Source: Sclerodactyla briareus
Lineage: Eukaryota; Echinodermata; Holothuroidea; Dendrochirotida; Sclerodactylidae
Direction: 5' to 3'
NCBI GenBank assembly: GCA_026419785.1
Contig: JAODTK010001166.1
Coordinates: 41,001-105,000 of the forward strand
Length of the DNA: 64,000 bases
Shown: one piece after another, positions 34,919 through 47,245 of the stretch
How positions within the stretch are numbered: the stretch's first letter is position 1
Layout of the letters: every line of letters begins with the position of its first letter
Program-made: the position numbers and the translations under genes
The notes under the pieces: generated by a model
What the model was told of the DNA's origin: nothing
Seen by the model: only the letters and a program-made list of their open reading frames with translations
The model's database searches: none

Positions 34919-37690
34919 TTTTGGAAAAGAGTAGGTGGCGTCATAATTATGTAGGGTTTGTGTTTTAATATAACCAATATGCCGGATTTTTCGTTGGAAG
35001 TGTCTTACCTATAATAGGATCTGAAATTCCTCTTCAATGAATTCTCTTTGGTGTTAAATACAATAACAACTATTTCGGTTATTCCAGGAAGTGTCTTACC
35101 TATAGTACAATTTTGAAATTTCTTTTCGTGTTCTTCTTGGTGTCCAACACAATTTAACATAGACCTAACATAGACTAAATACTATTTCGAAACGAACCTG
35201 TATAAAGCACTATGCACAATGTTCAGGTCAAGAACTTCGTTTGACATTACCAACTGCAAAGGGTAAGTGGATGTAATAGCTAAATGAGTGAATCTTGGAA
35301 TCATGTCTAAGATGTTTATTGTTCTCACCAGAAGTATATAATGATTTGCCAGGAAGGCCTGCGTATGTCCAAGAAGACTCGAGTGTTTTTAGGAGGCGAA
35401 TTAGCTCGGTCGCTAGAGCACTAGCCTTGAGATCACTAAGTGCTGGCGATCCCCTTGAGAGCTCTAGGGACTCATTTCCATTTCATTTTTTAAAAGTGGA
35501 TACATGGTAGGTAACGCAAGTGAGCCTTGCTCCGTTGGGAGAGGGTGGATATAGCAGATCGTGAGCGAACATTAATTAGTCATAGAGGGCCAGTCCTCAT
35601 CATGTTACTAATGACCAGGAGATTGTGTCGCTAATCGTGTGGGGGAGGGGGGCGCTTGCTTGGTACAAGAATATTGACGGGTCGATGTGCACTGGCACAG
35701 AAGAGTTTCTGTGGTTGACTACTCCATTCCCTAATCCTAATCCACATCCTAACAAAATCAATAATTGTTACAACGGAATACCCCATTAGCCAATCAGAAA
35801 ATACCTCCCGAAGCAGTGCATATTAGCTGGATGAAACCAGAATTTCATAATCATAATCATTATTGTATAACTTCTAATACACAGTGTACTTTTTATTAAT
35901 ACAATGTTGTCATTAATATGAGTAAGATAATAATACCAATAATACCTTTATTGCAACCTATTTAATTGTGATGGAATGTTTGTTCTGTTGTTGTTTTTTG
36001 CGTGAAATAAAAGTAATTGCAAAAGCTGGTTCAGTATTATTGTCTCAGTTTCCCGAATGTGTATACGTGGGAAAACATCAGTATCCACGCAATGCTGACC
36101 ACGTTTGTCTCCTCTTGGGATACATTTTATCCGTTCATATATAGGCCGTGCTATAACTTCCTGCCTGGAAAAACGTTGTCCAATAGCATGGATTTCCGTT
36201 ATTTATCTGCTGGTTTCAATTCGAGGGGCCCATGGACTTTTGGTTAGGAGACGTTGGGTAGTGTTTCCCTCTTCTAGTTATGTTATGACTCGGAATGGCA
36301 ACAGTACACTGACTCCCTTTTCTTTTTTACATGACAGATGTTTTTCCTTCTCTATTGAAAAGCAAATGTACTTATATAAACTTGCAAATATATACAAGAT
36401 ACAATGATTTTAGGAAGTCAAAAAAAGCCATTCATTAGCTAATTCCGTTCATCTGAACCGAAACCCTATGTAGCTGCTCCAACCTTCGCCTTCTCCCTCG
36501 ATGCCAGTTCCTTGTTACAACACAAGTTGTTCATCTGATAACGTGCCTCCATGCTCCACCATTCGAAACTCGGTCAACCCACCACTGCACGGTTTGATTA
36601 ATAATCATGGGAGCAACGTACGAATAAACAAGGCCGCCGAACAGCACTTGACCAATTTAAAGGGCCCAGCATAAACGGAAAAGAATTTCACGAATATCTT
36701 CAAGTTCTGTGTGGAATAACGCATCAATATAGCAGATGCCACTACCAAACTGCTTTTATCATAGCCGTAGCCGTCCCATCTGCAGAGGCCAGACGCTCTC
36801 GCTATCTCTGCTCCGGGCGGATGGGGTGTCACGTATATTTCATTGCTATCTTTGAGCATGTCCTAAACGTCCATTGCGGAATCGGTCCACTCTGCGGGCG
36901 GCGTTCAGTGATGTGTAACTATTCCTGTTACGAATTCTTTTTGATTACCAGAAAGTTGGGTCACTTTTCAAGGTGGAGGACAGAATACTGACCATGTAAA
37001 CAGTGGGTGTATTTAACATACCACATTGTGGCGAAGAAGGTTGTAGGGATGATTACATCGACGAGTCCAAGCTCAGACTCTGTGATAAGTGACAAAGCAT
37101 TGGGGCGATTATTTTAAGGAATTTAGTTCCATACATTCCCATTGCAAAACGGCGTCATATCAAATACCGGAACCTGACATTAAAATCTTGCTAGTACAGG
37201 AGGGTTATGTTTGGCAAGTGATTTAGGTAAAACTCATTGTAGGTTGCATAGTTTTTTCAATTGCAGTGCCATAGCAAGAAGTAATGAATCTCAGAGGTTT
37301 CCTTCTTGTGGGTCTTGATTTTGCCATAAGCGAGGCACCCGGCTTTGGAATGATGTCCGTTAGCCAGTTTTGAAGGTTCCTTCCTCCGCTGAGTTGTCCT
37401 CTTCTCTTCCACTTGACAGCCCAGGTTTCGATTCGTCCCTTTGGAATGTCTTAGATGGATCGTCGTTGACAGTCGCCCTAAGTGAGGTGTTGGACAGTTT
37501 TGCCTCATTTACACCACTCCTTGATAGTTAGCCTGCTCTAATCACTAACGAATCTGGATCTTTTGTCTTGAATACGTATGACCATTTGTCCTCATTTCGT
37601 AGCTTTCTAAGGGCGTTCTTTCATTCTTGCCTAGGTTATCATTGGTCTTCTTATATGTTGCGGATCCGATATGTCGGCTCGTACATTATT
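34919..37690. other. Mostly unassigned sequence after the VMO-I gene
   Basis: Contains a short direct repeat ('ggaagtgtcttacctat' at 34996 and 35087) and a possible tRNA-like remnant at about 35400-35480. Open frames at 36017-36247, 36105-36407 and 36605-36859 have no recognisable domain. This is the spacer between the two segmental duplicates. Confidence 0.45.
35395..35480 (+). repeat. Possible tRNA-derived SINE remnant
   Basis: 'attagctcggtcgctagagc' resembles a tRNA D-arm/A-box region, and 'gctggcgatcccc' follows at B-box distance. Base pairing is poor and no tail was identified. Confidence 0.3.
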
Positions 37691-38284
37691 TAGGAAAAAC
37701 CCCGACTTCAGGAAATGTTGTTTCGGTGGCATCCATGAACTCCATGTGGGTTGGATTACTGGAATCGGAGAAACAGGTTGGTTGGGGTCTTCCCTTGTCG
37801 CATCTTGAAGAACGTTGGTCGTGGGAGTGTCAGCTAAGGAAGCCGTCTTCCAAAACGATTCTGAAGACCTGCATGGTTTTTAAGCCAGTTGACAACCTTT
37901 TTGTTGTTGGACGGAGAGGGACGCTTTTGAACCACACGTTTCAGCATTGGTAATCTCAGTCGAAAAAGGTTGATTGGCTTCTGATCATACGTTTGGTGTA
38001 GACGTAGTGCCATGTCTCGGCTGTGTGGTATTGAATTGATGGTTTGGTTGGTTGGTTAGCCGAAATCTCCTGTTGCGATGCCTTTCACCTTGGATTTCAC
38101 TTTGTTGCGATTTCTTAGCTTAGCGAAACGAGTATGTGGCTGACGTCTGAAGTAGAAACTACTTGCATGTGTGTTCTGGAACTGAGTGTCATCCTTTAAC
38201 GTGCCTATGTTCAGTTACGGCTTGAATCCTTGCGGATCTCGGGCGCTGCTGATGCGAGAACTATAATTTGTAATTTCTCGAAAT

Positions 38285-38332
38285 CTTTAATATTATAATA
38301 ATATATATATATATCTATATATATATATATAG

Positions 38333-38363
<31 letters not shown>

Positions 38364-38372
38364 ATATATATA
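38285..38372. repeat. TA microsatellite
   Basis: (TA)n array at the position equivalent to the array at 3848-3985 in the long duplicate. Confidence 0.95.
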
Positions 38373-38389
38373 ACAAACCCATTATCTCT

Positions 38390-39245
38390 TAGTTCCCACA
38401 CGTATTTGGATAGTTTCCGTTTCGTTTGCGTATCGCCTATGCGGAACGACTTCCTCTGGTTACGATACTTGTTTTGAATTCACCCCCCGCAAGGCCCACA
38501 TATTATTTTGGCCCGTCCTGTCCTCCCGTTACTGTGCATTCATAACCATAAAGGACCACAAACAGAACTTTCCGCACAAAATAAAGTGCAGGTCAATCAA
38601 CCCCACCAATCCAGAAATGGGAAGGGTAAGCGAAGAAAAATGCTGGAACAGAATAAACGCGATGTAGGGCAAAGCAACACGTGAATCAATGGCGCAGCAC
38701 ACGCGAAGTCCAGAAATGGTTTGACGGGTCTGTTATTCGACATAGTCGATTTTTACCTCTCAATCTCGGAGAAACTGTTACTATCTTGCCTCAACTGGGC
38801 GAAACCATACACCATAATCAGCAACACCGAAATGGAAACCATCATACACGCAAGGAGATCCCTCCTTTACGATATCGAAGGCACAAACCGTTGGGAAAAA
38901 ACTGGTACTCGACACCAAATTGACGTCACTATGGGGGCATTCGATGGTGCCGAAATAAGCGAGCTCGTTGGCCTCTACTAACTCCATGACCTCAAGAAGC
39001 TCATCCTACCCAGCATAGGCGTGTACAACGATGATGGGTTGGCCGTCATGGAAAACTTCAATGACAGCAAGGCCGACAGGACCCGGAAAGAACTTTACAG
39101 AATTCACGGGCCAGGGCACGTCGTCCTGTGACCGGTAACAAACCACATTAATTCGGGCAAACTTTCCGATGCCACACTATACTTGCAGCGGCACGCACAA
39201 GCCATTTCGTAAACCGAACGACATACCGGTTTACATTAACCTCCC
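38390..39245 (+). pseudogene. Degraded reverse transcriptase, Y-x-D-D-G-[LM]-A-V family, copy 2
   Basis: Clearer than copy 1. Reading across plus-strand frames there are 'FDIVDFYLSISEKLLLSCLN' (the first catalytic Asp region), 'METIIHARRSLLYDIEG', 'DVTMGAFDGAEISELVGLY', then 'YNDDGLAVMENF' with the D-D pair near 39029-39036, and 'ADRTRKELYRI'. The order and spacing are those of an RT palm. At least three frameshifts are needed, so it is inactive. The host element's ends were not found, and the clade is undetermined. Confidence 0.72.
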
Positions 39246-39282
39246 CCCCCCGACCATACTGGAGAACCTCTCACCCCATATT

Positions 39283-39313
<31 letters not shown>

Positions 39314-40169
39314 GAATTAATTCTTTGATATTCTGTGAACGATTTGTAGGTTCATATTCGAATCCCTGTGATCCCGCTGTCGTTTATATAATTAATAGAA
39401 AATACCGAATGTCCAGTCATATTCTATGGATGGTTTAATTGATCCTTGGAAAATCGTCGCACTAAAACGATGGCCTTTCGATTCGATTCGCTTCGTTTTG
39501 TTCATTTGTTGTCCACAATGAAGTTGAACAAAAACAGAGATAAGTCTGAAAAATGAAATTGTGGAAGGAAGTCCACTAGAGACCATGGTGGGCTTATCAA
39601 GAAGCAGTGATAACAAGTATACAAAACAAGTATACCAAAAGCACGTTCTTCTTTGCGAAACTAATAACATTCAACATATTTACATATTCTGTCTGCCCTC
39701 TGCTCCTTACCCCACGTACACTTATTAGAGTCTAGTAGCAAACATATTGGACATTTTCTGATTGGGGGTGTGGGGGGGGGTGGGGCAGTTGTCCTGTTTA
39801 AGAGTGTGAATGCGTCAGAACCGTCTGATTCATCTTCACGGAAATGTGGGCGGATTTCTTTGAGCATATGAGCTTGTCTCCTCTTTGGATTACTGTGCTT
39901 CAGGGTCTTTCATGAGGATTTTGTCCTTACTTACCTTTTCACTAAACATGACATTTGGCCTTTGAGCTGACTGCTCCCAATCTGACCCATGGACATATTC
40001 AATCTCTAGCGCGCCCTATATACATGCACCGACACTATCACGCATTTGACTTTTCTGATCGTGCAGTTGCTGTGAGTTAGATGGAAGCATGTATCACCGA
40101 TAATAGATCATGGTGCCATTCCAATATGTTTGTGCTGAATGATGAGACGCCAGAACTTCTGTAATTCTT

Positions 40170-40700
40170 CTTGGCATCCCACCATCAAAGTCGGCTACTC
40201 TGTTTTGAACCTGTATCTCAAGCTCGTAATTTATGAATGATTATGGCTCTTCCTTTTTAGGAATGTCTAGTCATGTGCAAACAATTCGTAAAGCTGCCCT
40301 GCATGCTATCAGAATGATAGGGAACCTTCGCCGTACCGCCGCATCAATCAGAAGACCACCACCATGCTGATCCGTGCTTTTGTCATATTCCTTCCAGATC
40401 TCTAAGGTCATCTTCCAAGCAACTGCATGCTTAAAGTCATGGTTCGCTCATCCCCCAAGTTCTATGGTGACCGTTTACATTCTCCTTTGCTGCTCCTCCC
40501 TTGTGTAATACCTTTTCTGATTATGTCTGTCTGGCCCGACTGTAGCTACTCTCACCGTCTCGGTCTCGTCCTCAAAACCTTCCTTCTTCACTCAGGCACT
40601 TTCTGTCCGACTGATTTTCTATTTTTGTTTTGTTTCTGCTCGTGTTTCTCTTAGCTGGAAAGGCACCTTGAGGAGGCTTTTTGCATTAGGTGCACTATCA
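40170..40700 (+). mobile_element. L2/CR1-like LINE tail, paralogous copy
   Basis: Equivalent to 9651-10880 but with only one, shortened copy of the 439-bp repeat. It contains 'TIRKAALHAIRMIGN' and, in a shifted frame near 40468-40515, a 'YGDR' then 'AAPPLCNTFSD' segment, the counterpart of the AAP.LWN.LP motif of this LINE group. Confidence 0.7.
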
Positions 40701-41304
40701 CGTCCTCATTATTATTAGTACTACTCAAATATCGAGTTATTGGTTGTTCTTTTGACAGTATTGAGAATTACTTCATTCGACCGCTGAACTAAGACCGATG
40801 TGGTGTGTGCATAAGGCACGCGCATATGAAATAACCCAAGAGTCCAATCAGGCGTGCTGGATTTTTTTCTCTGTGTGGGGCTTGAAATGTCTTTGTTGCA
40901 TGGCCGTTGTAATTTTACCTTGTGTGTGACCGTTCGTACAAAACACAGCAACTATAAGTATTCAGTAATATAGAATTCCTGTTACACGCCTGTATGATTT
41001 TATATTCATTTAGCACCCGTGTGATAATATATCCTATCACGTTGAGCAGCCTCTGGCCAACGGGGGTTTATTTCTGTATAACGGTTTATTTACCTGTGGC
41101 GAACGAATCTTAGGAGCCTGATACCAATTAAAGTGTAAGAAATATGATTACAGAGGTGCCAGGTCATTGCTATTTACCGAAATTACCAGACATCCTAGTA
41201 GCTATCAGTGTATATATTCACATATAGACTGAACACAATGTCCATAGTGCATGATGGGAGCATTTCTGTTGGCATGCAGTTGTTACATTTCTCAAGCCCC
41301 AGGT

Positions 41305-41330
41305 CCCCCCCCCCCCCTTTTTTTTAGTTT
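41305..41330. repeat. Poly-C then poly-T tract
   Basis: About 14 C followed by 8 T, interrupting a block that is otherwise shared with 11480-11500. Confidence 0.85.
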
Positions 41331-41434
41331 ATTTTATATAATGACTTCTCTCAAAAGGCGCTTCCCAACGAACAATTTGCCCCCCAAAAGATGTTTTTTA
41401 TAAGTGACCGAAGGGGCAAGAGGGATTCATATAT

Positions 41435-41562
41435 TATCCTATATATTATATATATATATATTATATATATATATTATATATATATAGATATATATATATA
41501 TATATACTATATATAATAGTATATATTATATATATTATTATATATATATATTTATATAGTTT
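41435..41562. repeat. TA microsatellite
   Basis: (TA)n array that replaces the sequence equivalent to about 11600-12235 of the long duplicate. Confidence 0.95.
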
Positions 41563-42763
41563 ACGAACTCGATGGGCTGGGGGATGGTCGTCACATCAAC
41601 AGTTGGTGAAAGACTCAGCAACCGCAATTATAGACCTAAAATATCTCGCTATTCCGTATGCACAATCAATGAACGTACATTAATATCGTAACAAAATGGC
41701 GGCATTTCAGTGATGATGGCGATGATGTCGTTGGGTGAGAAACCATACTATAAAAATCCGGGAAATGTTAATGTCAAGAACAATAATTCAATGCTAAAAT
41801 GATTCCTTCTCGTAGTTGTAAAAGTCTCTACATGTCTTCCGCAATGAAGCCCTCTTAGTCAGTAATGAACTTCAACTAGTCGTTGACTATTCCTTTGGCC
41901 TCTTCCTTATTTAGTTGTTGTACTACTTCTTCTTGTCTATATTTTTTATGCAACCTATATAGTATATCATCTTCGCCATGAGCCTAACAAATTCATAGGG
42001 AGAAGCGCTATATAACGATGAATGCTATCATTTTATGTACCACTATAAACGGACTGACTGTAACACCAACTACGGTTGATTCTCCCGCCCCCAACTCTTC
42101 TTTTTCTAATCGTTGACCATCCCAGTGATGTCGATGTGGTCGACCTCTCTGTGCAAAAGCGGCGCAATAGTGTGCTACCGTTTTATTTCATGAACTGAGA
42201 TGTGATTCTTTGAATGTGACGAATTTGATATTGTGGCATATAATTGTATCTAGTCTGTGCAAGTTTCCTTGGTTGCATTCATTCGAATTTATTATACGAC
42301 ATTCATTACCACATACGACGATGTTATAGTGGGGGCCATGAGACAACAGTTTATGTTTCAGCGTAGCGGGCATATTACCCATTTTTACCTTGGCACATGA
42401 GACGCAGCCTCATGTCATCTCCAGTTAATATGATAGAGAGCTTCCAGATTTCACGACGGGCGACTGCAACGGCAACGTATAACGTCACGTTTGAAATATT
42501 GCGCACGCGACAACCTCACACACTATCGTGCTACGTCCGATCTACGACTGGAGTCACTCATTTTTCACCTTGTATCTACGACGTGAACTTGGACTCAGCG
42601 CGGGACATCTCAACAGGCTAACCTGAATTCGGGGATTTTTACGGTCAATCGTAACAGGCATCGTAAAGCTCGTAAAAGCGGCATTCACAAAAACAACGGT
42701 CAACAATTATTGACAGTGGTAGAACTCTAAAGCGCTCTTACTGCACGACGGCAACGTGGTCTT

Positions 42764-43050
42764 CTTGTGAAGCGTGGTGGCCTATTGGCTAAGCGTCGAG
42801 CTTGTAACCAGAGGTTTGTGGGTTCGGGCCTGCCACGTTGTACCCTTTATGGCAACGTACTTTATCCCGCTTGCTCCTTTTCACCCAGGTGTACAAATGG
42901 GGACCGTGGGTTCAGAACCATTGCGGTGATCGTAGCTGCCGCGGTATACTCTCTGGGATTGTCGATGCGTGACTGGTCCTATGATCTGGTTAATGTCTGT
43001 AAGCGCTTTGAGCACTTCGGTGGTAGCGCTATATAGAAGTTTATCATTTA
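42764..43050 (+). mobile_element. tRNA-derived SINE
   Basis: The head, 'gtggtggcctattggctaag', is an A-box region; 'cttgtaacc' looks like a threonine-type anticodon loop (TGT); 'gtgggttcgggcctgccacg' is a B-box region. A tRNA-unrelated body follows with 'gatcgtagctgccgcg', and the tail 'gcgctttgagcacttcgg' then 'tagcgctatatagaag' is a conserved 3' module seen in many deuterostome and invertebrate SINEs. It ends in 'tttatcatttatta'. The 89-codon open frame across it is incidental. Confidence 0.7.
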
Positions 43051-43639
43051 TTAATCTTTCTTTTGCTCCGCGTTGGTTGGCACTGCGCTTCCGTCCGAAT
43101 GTCGTGCCGTCATTTCCTGTCAACTGGGTTCCCTAGGTTGGTTCGCCAGGGGTCTTATTTGCCTGTTGATTGTCCTCCTCTTTGTGTCTCCGCACTAGTC
43201 TTGTGTTCTCTCATGATTGTTTCGCAGGAGGTTTTCTCTTTTTCTTGAGAGTCTTATTAGGTGACCCGCACTTCAGTCCGTCTTTTCCTTGTCTTTTGAA
43301 ACTCCATCGTCTGTTCATTTCTTCTATACAGATCCTTGTTTTTTTTTTTGTCTATTTTTGTGTATAGACTTGTTTTGTTCAGAGTCACAACTCGCTGTTA
43401 TACATAAACAATCTTTAATATAGGCCTCGAAATTTTAATTTTGATTCCCAATTCAATTTATGAGCGATTTCCGATAGGTTTTTTCAAAGGCTGCCATCGC
43501 GAAAATTTCCGTCGCTTCATACCTCCCTGGTGTCCAGTTTGCTTTCCCGAGTATATTTACAATGATTTCTCTCCTCATCCTCACCTCTCTTGATGATTTA
43601 TTATTCTGTCTTGGCTTCTTTGATATTTAGGTTTCTTTA

Positions 43640-44170
43640 GGGTTTAGGTCTCCTTTGTCCGTTTCGCCTGACGCGCTATCTGCAACGTGTTCATCGTTCG
43701 TGATGAACAGATATCATCTGCATATTTGTTGCTCAATGTGTACGATCCGTCTGGTATTAGCATACTTTCGGTCCTTGAAGGTGACTGGGTATGATTTGGT
43801 TTTTGTCGGCGGCTTTGCATACGAGTGGTCTCCTCTTGATCTCTTCTCTCTTCATGCCTCTTGCCAGATATAGTGTGAATAGAATGGGCTGAGACACTCT
43901 CACCTGAGGTACTTCCGATCTTAGTGACTATTTCCTTTCCCAGAGTTTTTTTTTTTCCCCCCAATTCTAAAGTTAGTGTGGAATCCGGGAATTTGCCGGA
44001 ATATCCTTGGCGGACAATTTTTCTAATTTCTCTAAAAACACGTGGGCTCTTATATTTCCTCCGGCTTCCTTAATTCATTTCAATATAAAATTGCCCTATC
44101 AAGACTCCTTCGATCAACAGCCTTGTTAATCGGTGTCAAATACGGACGCGCACAACCCTTGGGAACCAGT
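43640..44170 (-). mobile_element. Non-LTR reverse transcriptase fragment
   Basis: Minus-strand frames give 'AVDRRSLDRAIL' (near 44130-44095), 'REIRKIVRQGYSGKF' (about 44040-43995), 'ILFTLYLA' (about 43885) and 'YADDICSSRT' (43715-43690), the Y-A-D-D catalytic box. Order and spacing fit a LINE RT palm, probably not the CR1-like clade of 17840-20820. Frames change several times. Confidence 0.6.
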
Positions 44171-44240
44171 GTCAACCTTCCAAAGACTCCTCAATAGCTA
44201 GTGCAGATTAAGGATAGGTCAGATGAGTTAACATATCTGG

Positions 44241-47150
44241 CATTCGCCCGCATCACACTCCCCTCTATCAAATCTGTAGATTCCGTCTGCAATGTCTATT
44301 GTTACTTCATTCCTTTCCTTCGTATCTTCGTTGTTGCATTCAGTCAAAGGTCTCGACAATCGAATAAGAAGACCGAGTGAGTAATATATTTACCCTTTCC
44401 TATGTTATTATCTTAATAATTATAAATATATTTTCATAGAATGTCATTGCTGTGCTATTGCGTTAATATTCACAAGTACGGTATCGGTAAGTCGGCCTTT
44501 ATTATGCACATTTCACTCATATAATCTGTATATCGGTCTGTGATATTCGGTTGGTGGTATTTCATTTTCATGCTGATCGTTGTTGCATCTAAATTAACAA
44601 GAAAGGACAATGCCGTTTTCAGGCATCCACGCTATTAATATCGTCTAGGCGGCTATTCCGCTACTTGATCAATGATGTAATTCTTATTCTGCTGTGAAGC
44701 TTGAGACGGTGACCCCTCCGTCATTAGTAACATTAGGAGAGTAACAAAAGGGGGGATAGCTATCCATACTCTGTGCAATTTTGATAACCCGAATCAATGC
44801 ACTGCATAAAAGGACGAGAAGAGCCCTCAATATTATAGAGATCACATACAGTTTATTTATATTTGATATATGAGTATTGAATTATTTCGTTTTCAAACTG
44901 ATCTGGCGGCCTTTAAAAACTAAACTCGACTAACAGTAACACACAAGGAGCCTTTTTTAATTTGGAACATCATACATTTCAAAATTATAATGAAAGGAAA
45001 AACAAAATACCACGTTTCTCTAAACATATTCTACCATCATATTCCAGACCCCATTATTGTCGCTCATGCACCGCCCTACTCAAGTCATCTTCAAACAGTT
45101 TATATAATTTCCCAATGAGGATTACCTTCAGTCAACCCAATTCAATGCGGCTTAACCTTGTTCGACGATTAGCCTTATTCTGTTGGTTGCTTCAGACAAA
45201 GTTAAAGGTTGTCATCAACCAATATCTAAAATGAAGCAAATACCGATTAACGTGAACCTCAGCTGACTCCCGTTAGAGAATTTCACTTCCCAATGTTCCT
45301 TTGATTATTACGAAGGTTATAGTTTCTTGTCCAATACCAAATTACTGTTACCTGGCAGACAAGCTTTTCTCCTTTCCTCAAATACCAGCATACTGGGAAT
45401 TATTTCACGCCTACTGTACAGTAATTTTCACAATGATATATAATGATGTTTTTATATTTTTACAGGAAAAATTTCATCCTACTTGACATATTTATTTCAT
45501 TTTACTTTCAAATGGCAATACGTAGGGGTTTTCGAGCGTTGTAGGCGTTACTAGACTTGCTGAAGTCGACTCACACTAGTACAAATACCTGACATATATC
45601 ACACAAACCGCCCGCCCGCAATATGTGTGTTACCCTAACAGAAACCGAGGTGGAAAATGTGGAAATAAACGGCGCTCCATCTTGACATCCTTTAAACATT
45701 CAGTTCCGTAGTCAAGATTCTAGGTGGGGATGAGAGAGAGAGTTTGGAAGAGTTAAACCAGCTACAACAAGACGAGTTTGGAATGAAACGTAAGATGGAA
45801 GAAGGCAGAGTGCGTCAGTGCACACATTGCAATCAAACATTCTGGTCCGGATTACACGCATCACCGAACCCTTTTCTCTGGTCTTCATCTAATGGGTTCG
45901 CTGTAAGGCATTGGACTCCCTGTGGTTAATAATGATTGTTACGGACGAACTCGTCGCTTGCAGTGAGCAGTCACGTCAAACCTGTCATTCCGCTCCTCCA
46001 GGTTTCCGAGAATGTTACTCAGAGCCTGGGGTTTACTGACCATTCTCTCGGATGGAACGTAAAATGGCGGTCCCCGAAGGAGGATGGGATTGGACACACC
46101 CCTGCATCGATATGATCCGAGCACTAGCCGCTAAGAGAAGGCGAGTCATCGCCGGTGCTCCTCCACATTCAATACGGTCAACCAGATTCTAAAGAACCTT
46201 CGGAAGTTTCGTGGAGGGGGGTCCAAAGCATGTTGAGCATTTTTGGAGTGTGCAAAAAATGTTATGCATAAATTGAGGCCTCCTCATAAAAGTTGGGGAT
46301 CAGGATTACCCCCATCCCAGTGCTGCAGTCTTGTTATGTTCCGGTTAATACAATAGGTTTCAAATCTTAATTAACCATGATTCTATTTTTCTTTTGGACG
46401 GAACAATTAAAGAGATAGAGGTCCAACTGGAACCAAACTTTTCTATTAGTGGTAAAGTCCCTCCTGAAAGCGTAAATAGACCCAACGACCATGTGAGGCC
46501 CTAGGGGGAAAAATAGACTTCAATAAACTCGATCAATCGTTTAATCAATTCAGGTTTTTTATTTCATTTTTTAATTCTCCCTCACTTAGGAATAATTCAC
46601 TAATTTTTTCATCACTCCTGAACCATTTAGTGCACGGATCTGAGCTGGATTCCTTTTAACTTGAAATTGTCAATTTGTTAGCTCACACTGTGCCTCAACT
46701 ATTGGTCTACCGTCTACTAGTTAATGAGTTGGACCTTGTTTTTTCTTTACGCCTCCTATGACTCGGAAGGCCTTCACTGAAACACATATTAATCTTACGA
46801 TTGCTATATTCCACAAGCTACTACTTCTTGCAGTTTTAAAAAATCGCTGAGCGGTGTCATTATGAATATTATCTTCTTCTGTGTATCCTATCAGTATCGA
46901 AAGACCAGGCCCCTGTGGATCTTGACTATAAACATTTGCCATCTGAAATCTACGAAGTAAGCAGGACGAGGGCTTGTTCTGATCTAAAACCGGATATCAG
47001 CTTATTGTAAGTAACACTTGCTACCAATGACTTTGATGAGATAAACAAAAACATTAAAAAAACATAGAAAGACAATATACGGCTCCGCAGACATTAGAGC
47101 TCCAAGTGAATTGTTCCGATAATAATGTCAATCCCGCCAAACATCCACTA
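44241..47150. other. Duplicated non-coding blocks
   Basis: Counterpart of parts of 13410-27300. No host gene recognised. The empty site of the 23782-25425 insertion is at about 45880, and the reverse transcriptase part of the L1-like fragment is missing between about 46535 and 46540. Confidence 0.5.
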
Positions 47151-47156
47151 AACAAA

Positions 47157-47245
47157 CACAAAACTCTTGTAAAATGTAGGTTTATCGATATTTTGACCAT
47201 AAACAATCACAATAGTAAGTATGAAGTTATTAATTTTTATTAAGG
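47157..47245 (-). mobile_element. L1-like endonuclease remnant, paralogous copy
   Basis: The minus strand encodes 'VYGQNIDKPTFYKSF', nearly identical to 27480-27540. The remaining catalytic part is missing. Confidence 0.6.

Larger units (their letters stand above)
42256..44240. mobile_element. 2-kb insertion specific to the short duplicate
   Basis: The flanks match 13390 and 13410 of the long duplicate, which are nearly contiguous there. Inside are a tRNA-derived SINE-like element and a LINE reverse transcriptase fragment. No single element boundary with target duplication could be defined, so it may be a composite. Confidence 0.6.

Noticed and set aside
42767..43036. 89-codon plus-strand open frame
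   Set aside because: It runs along a tRNA-derived SINE and has no protein similarity.
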